Origin: Neoscytalidium dimidiatum | Taxonomy: Eukaryota > Ascomycota > Dothideomycetes > Botryosphaeriales > Botryosphaeriaceae | NCBI GenBank assembly: GCA_037367355.1 | Contig: CM074702.1 | Location: 62,001-126,000 of the forward strand | Direction: 5' to 3' | DNA: 64,000 bases | Shown here: positions 45,647 to 57,047 of the stretch, one piece after another | Layout: every line of letters starts with the position of its first letter | Numbering within the stretch: the stretch's first letter is position 1 | The notes under the pieces: model-generated | The model's input: only the letters and a program-made list of their open reading frames with translations | What the model was told of the DNA's origin: nothing | Database searches by the model: none | Made by a program: the position numbers and the translations under genes

Positions 45647-47303
45647 TCACAATTTCCCCGCACCCCCAGCCCTCTTCAGCGCCGCAACCACCTCCTCCGC
45701 GCCCCTGACCCCAGACCTCACCGCGCCCTCCATGTACCCCCTCCACACGCCCGCCGTCTCCGCCCCGACGAAATGCAGCGCGCCGACCGGCCCCGCCTGC
45801 AGCGCGCCCCTCGCCGGGCCCGTCAGCTCGCCGGGCCCCATCACGGGCACCGGCCCGCCCCCGAACCTCGCCCAGTCCTCCTCCACGTACCCGGCCGGCT
45901 CCGGCACCTCCTCCTCCTCCTCCTCCTCCCGGCCCCCGAGGGCCGCCCCGAACCCGCGCCGCAGCTGCCGCACGACGGCCGCCCGCCGCGCCGGGGGGGA
46001 CAGCTCCGCCCACCTGCGGCCCGGCGCGCCGACGACGAAGCCCGTGATGCTGTGGTGGGAGAGCGCGGGCACGCTCGTGCTGCGCGAGTAGATGACCGGC
46101 CCCAGCGCGGACTCGAAGATGGCGGAGAGCCCGTGCGCGCGCCACCAGGGCGACGCGTACGTGAGGGTCGCTTTGGCGAAGAAGCCCATGCGCGTGGCGG
46201 CCGTCGCGAGGCGCTGCTTGGCGGGCGGGAGGGCCGGGGCGAAGGTGATGGAGCGGTAGGAGGTGGTGGGGATGGCGAGGATGAGGCGGGCGCCGCGGAT
46301 GGTGGCGTTGGCGGCGGTGGTGACGGTGCAGCTGGTGGGCGCGTGCGTGATGGATGTCGCGCGGGTGGAGAGGCGGACGGTGTTGGGGGCGAGCGCGGCC
46401 GCGAGCTTCTGCGCGATGGTTTGCGTGCCTGCGAGGGGTGTTCTTAGTACTAAGCTGGTAAAGGGGACGAGAGAGAGTGGTGGTGCAGGACGGACCTTCG
46501 CGCAGGCGCAGGTACTGCCCGCCTCCTTTGCGGGCCGCCATCATGTTTTGCAGTCCTGTGCCCGCTTTGCAGAAGGCGAAGAACCAGAGGGCGCTGATCT
46601 CGTCGGCTTCGACGCCCAGCAGATAGCGCACCGACGAGTTGAGGAGGAAGGCGACAAGGTCGTTCCCGGATTTGTCCTTGCAGAACTGCGCGAGAGTGAT
46701 CTTGTCGAGCTTGGCGGCATCTGGATGCTCGTGGGGCTTGTCCGGGTCCACTGTATCAATGATCTGCCCAAGCTGGCCGTAGAAATCCGCCATTGCTTTG
46801 AGCTCTCCTGGTGTGAGCTGTGGTTGTAGAAAAGGTAAGCATCGCCAGTCTGGAAGATATTTGAGAACAAAAGCCTTTGGGCTACAAGGTAAAGGCTACG
46901 GTAAGAGGAAAAGCAGATGGTCACAGGGATGAGTGGACCTTGGGCTGAAGCGTCTCAAGAAAATATTCCTTGCCTTTTTGTTCCCCTCGGTTCCAGTCAA
47001 GATTGAACCATCTTGCATCTCCCTCAGCAGCTCGCCGTCGGAGTCTTGCACCTCCGGTGTCAAGCCAAACTCCTGCACAAGACCCCAGACATGGGACTGC
47101 GTGGTGTCGTTGAACCAGGCCGCTCCGGAGTCAATGGCAACGCCGTTGTCGTTCACAGACAGTGTCATGCCTCCGACACGGTCCTCCGCTTCCAGCACGA
47201 CGCATGAGAATCCGGCTCGCTGCACTTCACGCGCAGCCGTGAGGCCGCTGAGCCCCGCTCCAACGATGACCACATCCGTCACTTCCGGCGCTGCCATTGT
47301 CAT
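45647..47303 (-). CDS. Flavin-containing amine oxidase
   Basis: Three exons (47303-46974, 46817-46496, 46428-45647) give 477 residues. The N-terminal FAD motif is VVIVGAGLSGLTAAREV, followed by LEAEDRVGGM and the DSGAAWF segment of monoamine oxidases. The middle exon has ELKAMADFYGQLGQIID and SALWFFAFCKAG. The C-terminal exon ends with GALHFVGAETAGVWRGYMEGAV, the flavin-binding signature. The enzyme family oxidises amines to aldehydes with release of H2O2 and ammonia. The first intron is best explained as a GC-AG intron (AAAAAG|GCAAGG ... CACAG), since that alone keeps frame without an indel. An acidic run (seven Glu) interrupts the substrate domain. No cysteine flavin-linkage motif was judged certain. 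Start alternatives at 47303 and 47297 differ by two residues. Confidence 0.8.
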
Positions 47304-48799
47304 GCGAGAAGAGCTTCTGTATATCGGGCTTGAGATTGGTGGTTGCAGAAGAGATTGGGGCCCACGCACTTCAAATACCAAGCTGTGGGCGATGCTGAGG
47401 TTGCACAACAGCGGATGCGGGTGTTATCGTGCCCGATGGAGGGGTGGAGAAGCTTATGCGAGGTGCTGCCAGGGACCCCGGTAGATCCACTCCGGAATCG
47501 CTCTCGATGAGATATTTCTGACAATCGAAGCACATCCACAGCGGTGAGAGTGATCTTTAGCAAGGCGAACAGCCCATGTTAAGATCTTGTAGGAACATAG
47601 ATTAGGCAATAAGCTCCATAAATCTGTCATCTCCAATTCTACTATAACAGACGATTGTGTATATGACGTGTATTTGATTTTGACAGTAATTTCTCCATTA
47701 AAACGCTAAAACGCCACATCGCACGTCCTGCTTAATCGACTTCGCCCTCTCGATAGCTTGGATGATAGGCTCGCTGCGCATCTCGTCTCCGCAACTCCCC
47801 GCCATCCAAGCTTCCGCGGCCGCGAACTCCATCTCCATGGTGCCCGGCTTTCGCGAGGACCACCAGCGTAACTCATACATAGCACATGCCATTATTTCGC
47901 AAGATGACCGCCTGCTGACGCATCGCCGTAAGACCAGGCCGATGCACATAGAGCATACCAGCTTCGGTGACGTCGTGGCAGGGACCGTTACCCTCGCCGG
48001 CACTGTGCCAACCACCATTGACGGCTGTCGACTAACCGATGGATCCTTGGGTGATGATGGCGACGGTAATGACCTTCAGTCGACGGCGCTGAAAGAGATA
48101 GTAGCTTCTCATGGCAAGGGGCGTGCCAGAGGTAGCCTGCATTAGGCTTCAATAAAGCTAAAGAGCTAGCAAAGCTAAATACGCGTGATGATCTACCCTT
48201 AAGGTTTCCACGTTAGACTGAAACTACCCTGGAGGACAATCTGCCTTATCTATTCTCTCTGCAAAGCTATTCTACAGCAACTCAAATTTACGTGATCCTT
48301 GATAACTTTACGGTTCCGTAAGGTATTGGTAAGGTTGGTTTCCGCTGGCGCATGGTATAAATTCATAGCTCAATTGCTTTCGCAACCATCAGATTTTCGT
48401 TCGTCTTCGCCAAATATCACACGAATATGTTGGTTGACCACCCCTCAAACTTCTGCGCGAAGCGATTTCATTATCTGATTGTTGTTTAGGGATCCTCAGG
48501 CCTGGTACTTGCAGCGCGCCACCGTGAGGATCCAAACTGTTCGTTGGTGTCTTAGAAGCGGGATGCAGTCATGCTGACGACCAGAGATCCAGTGTCCCGG
48601 GTGTATCAATGCCTTGTCCGCTGTTTGACGGCTAACGAAGCCAATTCAAGATAGTATTTGCAGCTACATGGAACGATCATAACTACCATCGGATTCTGAA
48701 GAGCGCCCCTCAGGTGCATCCGTCTAAAATACCTGAGAACATCTTCGGCGGTCACTCATAGGTGTAGTACAGGTCGCTCTTAACTACCGAGCGGGTAGA
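47304..48799. other. Intergenic stretch, AT-rich to the right
   Basis: No family was recognised. A minus-strand open frame at 48018-47698 has protein-like composition but no motif. From about 48.15 to 48.8 kb the DNA is AT-richer and without open frames. Confidence 0.4.
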
Positions 48800-50215
48800 C
48801 CAGACCAGTGGAAAGCCATCGATGGATCTTCTGCGATCAACTTGATGATGTGCACTCACCCATCTAGACGGGACTTTGATGGGTTTGGGCCGCTCTGGGA
48901 ATTGAGGGCTGGTCTTTCGAGAACCTGTTCCCGTATTACCGCAAGTTCGAATGCTTTGATTTGCAGCAGAAGAGCGCGTCCTTTTACCTCTTCAACAACC
49001 CATTCCAACGTGAGCTTCATGGCACAGAAGGTTACGTTCAGGTTAGCTTTCCCAGGGAGGAGAGAGTCGGAGATCGAGCATGGCTTGAAACCATCAATTC
49101 TGCATGACTAAAACTGCAAAGGGCGTCAAGAGCGGCCACGGCAGTGGTGCCTACAGGTTACGAGTAGTTACACACCCCCGTACTTTGAAGTGCTCCACCG
49201 CGTCACAGTCATGCGCGAGGTCATTCTCTATGCGAGCAGTCTCCATTCGCCGCAGATCCTCGAGCTCTCTGGAATGGAGGCTTCCACCCTTCTCCAATCG
49301 CAGCGTATAGCTGTGAAGTTGACAGTCCGCATGTCGGCGAGAATTTACAAGACCATATGCTGACGCCATTATTCTGGGAAGCCGCGGACGGCGTGGAGAC
49401 AACCGACTCACTGGCGCAGAATCCGGAGAAGCTGGCCGAGGCAATCGAAGAGTTCCGGACATCGCGGAAAGGCCCTCTGAGCGCGGTGCTTTCGGGCTGT
49501 GCCTGCCTAACCTACCCTTAGATAAAGCCGGGCGAGGGGCCACAGCTAATCAGGCATATTGCCGTCAAGGTCCCGCCATATCACAAGCGTTCACACGGAA
49601 GCAGCAGGAGTTCCTGCTCCACGCCCTGGACGATCCGCACGCGACGGCTGTGCAGTGGTTCTCGTGCCCCAGCGCGCCCACCAGACTGGGAATCAACCCA
49701 GAGCTTGGCAAGCTGTACCTTTCCGTGCTCGTGACTGTTTCTCGTCCACTGTCGCGCGGCTCCGTGCATATCGCGACGGCCGGCGTGAGGGATCCACCCC
49801 TTTATCGACCCACGGTATCTCTCGCACCCCGTCGATGTGCAGATCACGGCCGACGCCCTGCTGTGGATACAGTACCTGGTCACGACACTGCCCCTCACGG
49901 AGCTTCTGAAGAAGCGGGACGGCCGCGCCGAGGGACCGAGTCAAGGCTATCCTAAGCTGGAAACTAACGAGGATGCCGCAGCCTGGGCGCGCAAGGTGAC
50001 GATGACGGAGTTCCACACCCTGGTATCCTGTGCCATTGTGCCTGAAGGCGAGGGCGGCGTGGACGACGAGAGGCTCCGAGTCCACGGGGTGCGCGGCCTG
50101 AGAGTCGTTGGTGCGAGTGTTGCTCACCGATGGTGCAGAACAACTTGTAGAGCGTGGTGTACGCCTTGGCTGAGAGGGGTGCTGATCTCATCGAGGAGTT
50201 GGAGGGAAAATCTTG
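48800..50215 (+). pseudogene. Decayed GMC oxidoreductase
   Basis: Family segments appear in the right order but in several frames. GSSAIN and RRDFDGFGPL start near 48824. GWSFENLFPYYRKFE begins near 48905 after a frame change, and that frame stops near 49108. REVILYASSLHSPQILELSGM starts near 49215. VGENLQDHMLTPLFWE follows near 49337 after another frame change, stopping at 49519. PLSRGSVHI is near 49750. IDPRYLSHPVDVQI follows another shift near 49800. GVDDERLRVHGVRGLRVVGAS is near 50060. Near the end, VQNNL is followed by a TAG (50148) before VYALAERGADLIEEL. The FAD-binding N-terminus and part of the middle are missing. The original would have been an FAD-dependent alcohol or sugar oxidase/dehydrogenase. 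Confidence 0.85.
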
Positions 50216-51235
50216 AGGGACGTGGGTGTGAACTAATATTTCATCCACCTCCACGTGCTTCAGATATAATCAACGTCGCCTCGGATTCTTTGTTGGGGGG
50301 GGGAGGGGGGAGTGGGCGCTTCGGGTATATCGTCAAGAGAGCGCGATGACCAGGCTTTTTGGATCTATCCAGGAGTGCTGCGACCAGCTGGTACAAGACC
50401 TTTGGTGATGAGCTTCACTGCCGACAGGTTCTCGGCTTTGTCCCTCACAGGAGTCGTGTGGCCTGAGAGTACAGCTAATCGAAAGTGGCAGTTGTGACCG
50501 AAAGGCGTGAGAGCGAGGACGATGCTACCTAGGAATACGGCGCTTATGCATATGGCACACCACGAGGCCGCTTAAAGAGGCGTGCTGAAGTATATTTGTG
50601 AAGGTAGAAGTGGAATGATCTACTGGCAGTGTCGACACTGGGGTCCTTGAAGGATCCCATTGTCCCGATTAGGGGTAGAGTAGTGAGCAAGAGAGCCTCA
50701 GGAGCAGAGTTGAAGCTGACGTGGAGAAGAGATGCAGCATTTGTCATGTAGTGAAGTGTGCTGATGTCGTATACAAAAGTCGTCTGTAGCGTCCAGGTCG
50801 CTGCGTGGAAGTTGCGCATGAAGAAGACGTCCGAGAGTGAGGGGAGAAATGAAGAACAGCTAAAAGGATCGTCCAGAACAGGACTTGAAAAGGTGCTAAT
50901 GGCAAGGGGTAGGCGGCACTTATAGTAATCAAGGTATTATAGTAACAACAAAAGGCAGTAACACGCCTCTGGAGTGCCCTGGCCACTGCATGGCCAAGGC
51001 CAAAGATGGAAATCTATTACTGCATATTTCCTGTGGATTAGGAAGGAGATTGTGATCCTATGAATTCCAAGAACTTGAGAAGAGTCAAACGATTGGGAGT
51101 CTCCAATCGGGCTTTCCGCCTATGATTCGTTAAAAGTTGGTACAACTTTTCCTGCACCCTACTCTGGAGTCTAAAGTCTCACACACAGCGTCATTGACTA
51201 GTCTCGGGCAACGGTGATTCCGGCTGTCAGAAAGT
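50216..51235. other. Intergenic stretch, no supported gene
   Basis: Contains a short G-run near 50295-50310. Short open frames on the minus strand between 50.5 and 51.0 kb have no motif. Confidence 0.45.
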
Positions 51236-52360
51236 CTAAGGCGTAAATAAGACCACATCGCCCAATCTTGCAGTGCCCGACGCCACTTCAAACGCCTTCT
51301 CCCACTCCTCTAGCTGAAATGTGCCCAGCACCTTCACGATATTCCGGACATCTAGAACTCCAGTACTCATCATGTCCAGAAAAGCTATGATATCCGCGCG
51401 CGAGTACATCAACTTGCCCCGTAAGGTGATGTCAAACCTCATCACGAATCCATGCGGGATCGGTAGGTCCCCCAACACGCCACCCATGAGACTGACGCGG
51501 CCTTCCGGCCTGAGACTCAGGATAGCCGACTTGAGGTGTGTCGACTGCTGGGCCTCTGAAGGCGAGAGGTCAAGGAACGCGTCAATCTTACCGAATTTCT
51601 TGAGCGCCGCCATATCAGCCTCGACGCTGCCCGTCATCTGCACCGTCTCGACCCTCGCACCCAGACCTTTCAGCTTCCCCAGCGCCTGAGCATTCCGCCC
51701 CATGGCAATGACCCTGGCACCCATGGCCAGCGCGACCACGACGCCCGCCGAGCCGAACCCGCCCGTCGCGGGAGCAACGACGACCGTCTCGCCCGGCTGC
51801 AACCCGATGCTCCGAAGACCGCCGTACGGCACGAGACCCGACCCGATCCACGCGAACTGTTCAGGCGCGTACCCCAGCCCGCCCTCCCCCGGCGCGCCGC
51901 ACAGCCTCCGCTCGTCCAGCCGGAAGACGTTCTCCAGCGGCACCCTGGCGTACTCGGCGAACGTCGCGTCCCGCCACTCGCCGTGCATCAGCTTGCGGCT
52001 CGCGTCCGTCCCGCCGTCGTTGACGCCCATGAGCATGATGGCGCCGCTGTCGTCGCGGCCGCGGATCGTGCAGTCGAAGTAGACGAGGTCGCCTTCCTCG
52101 AGGAGGACGGCGTCGGGCCCGGTGGCCGCGACGCGGCCGATGGCGCTGGTGCCGACGACCAGTGGCGTGGCGTAGGAGTAGTTGCGCTTGCCGTTGTAGA
52201 CGTCGTTCAGGTACGAGACGACTCGGGCATAGCTGACTCTGATGATGGCGGAGCCTGGCGTGGGCTGGGGGGTTGGGAGAGATTTCACGACGAGTGGTTT
52301 GGCGTAGACTTCTTGGACTAAGGCCTTGTGCGTGGGCGGGAGGGAGGCGGTCGACGTCAT
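51236..52360 (-). CDS. Zinc-lacking MDR alcohol dehydrogenase/quinone oxidoreductase-like
   Basis: A single exon codes 374 residues. The N-terminal GroES-like fold begins at THKALVQEVYAKPLVVKSLP and continues to PLVVGTSAIGRVAATGPDA. The nucleotide loop is APATGGFGSAGVVVALAMGARVIAMGRN, then LGARVETVQ, a typical medium-chain dehydrogenase arrangement. The four-cysteine structural zinc site and the catalytic Cys/His ligands of ADHs are not seen, so it is closer to zinc-independent quinone or enoyl reductases. The C-terminal ITLRGKLMYSRADIIAFLDMM and EEWEKAFEVA fit the family. The expected reaction is NAD(P)H-dependent reduction of a carbonyl or alkene; the substrate is unknown. It has no introns, unlike most neighbours. 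Confidence 0.85.
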   Translation of the reverse strand: MTSTASLPPTHKALVQEVYAKPLVVKSLPTPQPTPGSAIIRVSYARVVSYLNDVYNGKRNYSYATPLVVGTSAIGRVAATGPDAVLLEEGDLVYFDCTIRGRDDSGAIMLMGVNDGGTDASRKLMHGEWRDATFAEYARVPLENVFRLDERRLCGAPGEGGLGYAPEQFAWIGSGLVPYGGLRSIGLQPGETVVVAPATGGFGSAGVVVALAMGARVIAMGRNAQALGKLKGLGARVETVQMTGSVEADMAALKKFGKIDAFLDLSPSEAQQSTHLKSAILSLRPEGRVSLMGGVLGDLPIPHGFVMRFDITLRGKLMYSRADIIAFLDMMSTGVLDVRNIVKVLGTFQLEEWEKAFEVASGTARLGDVVLFTP

Positions 52361-52873
52361 GTTGGGAGATGGGATGGAAAACTCCTTTAGCTAATTCAGT
52401 GGTATATAGAATTCTAGAATTCTAAAGTTGCTATATCGTGTTATATCAATAGGTGTCAGCACGTTTCGTAGCGGATATAAAATCTTATCTCCGGCGAATA
52501 TCTCTTAGAGCGATTACCTCCGGTCATAGATTTGTCAGGAGTCAGCCGACCAATCTTCTCTTTGAATATAGTTTTGGAAACGCAGGACTTCATCCTGTAA
52601 TGAAGTAGCCAGTTGCAAAGGATTGCCCCTTCTACTGGGTTTTGGAGTCACTAGAAGGTTGATAGAACGATCAGATTTACCTTGAGAACAAGATGTGGGA
52701 AGGTAATCGATCTAATTAGTGCTTCTTCACGAGACCTGCAAGGATCAGGTCAGTCACTACTATCGGTAAGACTGCTATTCTTGGTGCACTATCTGATAAG
52801 CGTGGTTAAAAGAAAATTGTGACATGAGCCTCGGGACTGATTTAGCGTCCGAAGATCAGGGCGTACTGACTCC
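52361..52873. other. AT-rich intergenic stretch
   Basis: Promoter of the MDR gene and 3' end of the tannase gene. No gene was seen. Confidence 0.5.
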
Positions 52874-54654
52874 TCAGTAAAGGGGAAGCTTCCAGGCGTC
52901 AAACTTGTACTTCCAAGTATTGATTGACGTCTGATCATATACGCAGTCAAAAGAGGTGCCGTTGTTGGACCATAAGGGGCGGAGCGGCCAGCGGCAAATG
53001 CCATCAAGGCCACCAGTCCTGTTGAGAGTATCGGGAGCTGCCCCGTTCTCGACCCAGTCAATCATAGTCTGCAAGGTAGTCTGCGGCCAGGAGCAATCAG
53101 GCTGATAGTCGTTGCTGGAGCAATGCGCCGCGCCCGGGACGAGGTAAAGGCGGTAGAAGTCATCAAGTGCAGCGGTGCTGTCGTTGTAGCTAAGCTCCGG
53201 AAACATGACGCTGCGGACAGACTCGTAGTAATGCACAGACGAACCAGTTGGGATCGAGTTATCCTGCTCGCCGTGGACGTGGATCACCTTTCCGCCGACG
53301 GACTGAAAGGGGGTGAGATCGGGATGCGTTGTCTGCGGCGAATCCCCGTATCTGTTCATGCCAAGGCTCATCCAGTCCTTGAGCGTGTCGTAGGTGACGT
53401 TGTCAAGAGTCGATAGGGTACTTGCGTTCTGAAGCTGAAGGAAGCGAGCAACCCACTCACCACCGAGAGAGATGATACTCAGGCCCCACTTTCCGGTCGT
53501 CTCATCGTAAGAAGTAGCGGCATCGGCGAAGGATGCACCAGGTTGGTAGGAGATGTAACCCGGGCGGCCCTCCGAGTCGTGGAGGCCATCGATAATGGCA
53601 CTGGCGACAGAAACGCCCTTCGCGGTAATAGTGCCATTCTGAGCGGGCATGCTGGCAGTCGGCATGAACTGGCGGGCCTCTATACCGCTGAAACCGCTGC
53701 TTCCAGAGGAAGAAGTAGCGGCGCAGTAGTACGGTGTGCCAATAGTGCTGTTGAGGTTGAAGTGCAGCTTACACAGATCTGACCGAGAAACAACGCCGTC
53801 GGCCTTTCCGTCAAGGAGATCGCAGGCGGCGATGGTCAAGTTCATGATCTTCTCCAGCTCACAGGTAGGCGGGTAATAGCCGAGAGTCTGCTCTATCACA
53901 TTAGCAACCAGGTGGTTGACTTGCTGCTGACCATAACGGAAGGCAGGGGCGCCAATGACTGCTCCGTCGAACTGATCGGCAAAGCGCTGCACCTGGCTCC
54001 AACCTTCGCGTCCGCCCTCAGAGCAGCCTTGATAGTATGAATAGACTTTATCTTCCTCGGAAACATTGAAAATATTCTTGGTGAACTGCTTGCCGAGTGT
54101 GGCCAATTCGTGATGTGCCTGATAGCCGAACATGTAGACGGACTGCCAGTTGATGGTGTTGTTGGAAAGGAGGAAAACGTCGTCCCAGTCGGTAGAGAAT
54201 GTGCCAAAACCTCCATCTGTGATTCCGGAGACGGCCCCAGCGATGATTCCAGACGGGCTATACTGTGCTTGTGAATTGATGGCCAAACCGCTGCCACCCG
54301 TCGATACGTAGCGGTTCTGAAAGTTCTCTGGTGCTGGAACCAGGTAAGAGACGTGCACAACAGCGCTGGAAATGCCGTTGTGGGAGTAAGCGAAGGTGAA
54401 ATTGCAGTAATCAATTACGCTGCTTGGGTACCAATCGGAGCTGACTGAGGAGTTTGTAACAATGGCTATTTGAACCGAAGTAGCATCGATCGTGATGCCG
54501 GGATAGAAATAGTCCTCGGGAAGTGCAGACCGGGCAAAGTTCGTAGTGCAGACATCTGTGAGCGTGGCAGCTTGTGCAACGACAGCGGTGGTTGCTGCGA
54601 CGGTCCACAGAGAAGGGTACGTGGTACTTCTCGGTTAGAGAATTGTGTCGGCAT
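52874..54654 (-). CDS. Tannase/feruloyl esterase, 5' end unresolved
   Basis: An open frame from 54634 to 52874 codes about 585 residues of a tannase-family esterase. It starts with a secretory-like hydrophobic stretch (LWTVAATTAVVAQA), then LTDVCTTNFARSALPEDYFYPG. The catalytic Ser lies in QGCSEGGREGW, the Asp in HGEQDNSIP and the His in VPGAAHCSSND. Two cysteines beside Ser and His form the CS-D-HC disulfide of this family. The end is DCVYDQTSINTWKYKFDAWKLPLY. Members hydrolyse galloyl or feruloyl esters of plant phenolics outside the cell. No ATG exists in this frame after the TAA at 54635-54637. The nearest ATG, at 54654, is one base out of frame. Either a small 5' intron (CTAAC...AAG near 54630) or an indel is required. 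A minus-strand TATA (GATATAAAG) lies near 54771-54779. Confidence 0.82.
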
Positions 54655-55957
54655 GGGAACTGTGAGACCACTCGGCAAAGTGAGTTGAAAAGAGTGGCAG
54701 CGCAAAGAGCGCTTTGTTGTATTGCGTTAAAACTTCGATGCCACACTGATTATTCTCTGACGGACCAAGTCTTTATATCCACCCTTCAGCATAGCCAAAT
54801 CTCTCCTTTCCTCTCGGCATAAGAAAGTCCCTTTCATCTCACCGCGGCCCGACTTGTGCTGTGTATTGCGTAGTCTTTCCGCGCCGTTACGCTTTCACCA
54901 TGAACACCGGCTGTCCGTACGGGCTCAGCGCGGACCAGACGATGCCTTAATGACGGATTTTGGCGGCTTCCCTCTCTTTCCGGCTAGTCTTCAGATATCT
55001 GGATCTGCTTTCGAGAGTGAAATACCCTCGGCTCGGAGGTATCAGGTCTTTTGTTGGGCTTGGGGTGCGAAGGAACCCAGTCATGAAACGGCAATGATTT
55101 GTTTGGCAGTGCTAAAAGACTCTAATTCCGAGGCTAGGATTATCACCGCACGCCAAAAGGCAGCCTACGCCTTACATGTTCTTGGTATCACCGAGATGCA
55201 GGCTTATCTCCGAGAAGCGGTGAGTCGTTCTTCCAAGCACTGCTTCAACGACTTCGTCATGTAACGTTTTGTGTTTGTCTTTGAATCTACTTCTATTTTC
55301 TATGAATAAGGAGAGCAGCAGAGATTGATATTCAATGGTACTGAAATCAAGTTTTGCCTTCAAGCTTTTCTGACTAAGAGCGCGTGCATCACGGCCAATC
55401 GAACTTGTAATCTGTGAATTCTCGAAGGATTTGAGTCTCAAATATAGAATTCTGTGAAATGAAAGTCTGGTAACACATTCAGTCCCCTGGTCCTCAAAAG
55501 TTGACCATTTGATCTTGTTAGCTTGAAATTGGTATGAGCCTAAGCTACTCTGCTAAGGCACCGACGACTCATGTCTTTTGGCATGGAATAAACCTACCTC
55601 CTCGGAAAGAATCCTGATCAGATGACAGCAGGTCACAGACCAGTGCGCCATATTTAAAAGAGTTCTCTTCAAAAGTTCGGGGCATCTGATTGCAGACCCC
55701 GCTTATCATGAAAAGAAATAAGAACAATGATGGCTGTAACAAACCTCGCTTTCTACGCTGCGTCTGCACTAATAGCTGAGTGCGAAGTATACAATGACAC
55801 TCCTGTCACTTTGGCTTCATTAAGAAGTACGGTACAACTTTAAAAAAATTTTTCTCTTATTATTCTGATGACGCGAACGAATAGGCTTGCATAAGTCTAG
55901 AGCTGCTCCTCTATCTACTATACAAGTGGTTCCAGCTCTAAGCCCTGAAGGCGCCCA
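54655..55957. other. Intergenic stretch, no supported gene
   Basis: Holds the tannase promoter at its left end. An open frame at 54854-55264 (plus) lacks any motif, and the rest is AT-rich. Confidence 0.45.
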
Positions 55958-57047
55958 TCAAGCACATACAGTACGAACCTTAAAGGGAAAAGACAACTTT
56001 CCCGTGACAATGTTCGCAGTATTAAACCGCTCCAAGTGGTGAAACTCGGCCAGCTCTTGCCGCGTCTTGGCTGCCCCGATTTGCAGTTGCTCTAGTATCT
56101 CGGCCACAACAGCATATAAGATCTCGAGACTACCATCCTCAATCTTCACCGCAATACCAAGCGCACCCTCTGCACCAAGGCGCCTAGTCTGTTCCGAAGC
56201 CCGAATTCCAACTCCGTAGCAACCATCTGCACCCACCTTGCCAATCAACACACCCCCGAACGCGCGCATGAGAACGGTGCAAAACCGCCCTTCCCCACCG
56301 ACCTGTTTGGGATACTCTGTCATGGCCTGAAAAACACGCGCCATATCTCTAGTCCGCGCAGATGCAGCCTCGAAATTCATTCCCGCCTCATCAGCCGCCT
56401 CAGCAAAGAGCGCGTACGCCCTGGCCAACGCGCTCAGCGGGCAGGCCGGCGCCGGCAAATTACACCCATCCGTTGCCCACTTGACCTCCCCCTCCGCGAG
56501 CCCGCACAGCTCCTCGAAGACGGTCTTCACGCGCAGCTGCATCGGGTTGGCGGGCAGATGATACGTCCGCACATCCGCGCCCAGCGCCTTCGCGCCCGCA
56601 ACCATGCCGGCGTGCTTCCCGCTGCAGTTGTTGCACAGCGGGCCCGGCACGAAGTCCCGCTTGATCCACTCGCGGTTGACCGCGTTCGAGATGGCCGGGT
56701 GCCCGCCGCAGCGCAGGTCCGCCTCGTCCAGGCCGGCGTCGGCTTTGGCCAGCATAGCGCGCGCGCGCGCGACGTGCCGCTGCTCGCTGCTGTGCGAGGC
56801 GCACGTGAGCGCGAGGGTCGGCGTCGTCGAAGCGGCATTGGTCGGGCCCGCCGGTGGACAGGATGGCGAGCGCCTGCGCGGGCTTGGCCGCGGAGCGGGC
56901 GAGCGTGACGCGATGAGGGTTGCCGACGGCGGAGAGCAGCTTGCCGGTTGCGGAGTCGACGATGGCGGCGTGGACGCCGTGGCGGTTCTCGATGATGTCG
57001 CCGCGGTCGGTGACGGCGTAGTCGGGGGCGGGTGTTGGGCGTGTCAT
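55958..57047 (-). CDS. Asparaginase II-family protein, frameshifted
   Basis: The start at 57047 (MTRPTPAPDYAV) leads into RGDIIENRHGVHAAIV, ARSAAKPAQALAIL and DQCRFDDAD. That frame then reads basic nonsense. The family continuation (LALTCASHSSEQRHVARARAMLAKADAG) lies one base over, so one surplus base in the run at 56815-56817 would explain the break. From there the second frame runs intact through CGGHPAISNAV, CNNCSGKHAGMVAGAKALG, WATDGCNLPAPACPLSALARAYA and EYPKQVGGEGRFCTVLM to TAG at 55958. A repaired product would be about 360 residues, near family length. The family includes putative L-asparaginases converting asparagine to aspartate and ammonia. Either the gene is inactive here or the base is a sequence error. 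Confidence 0.8.
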
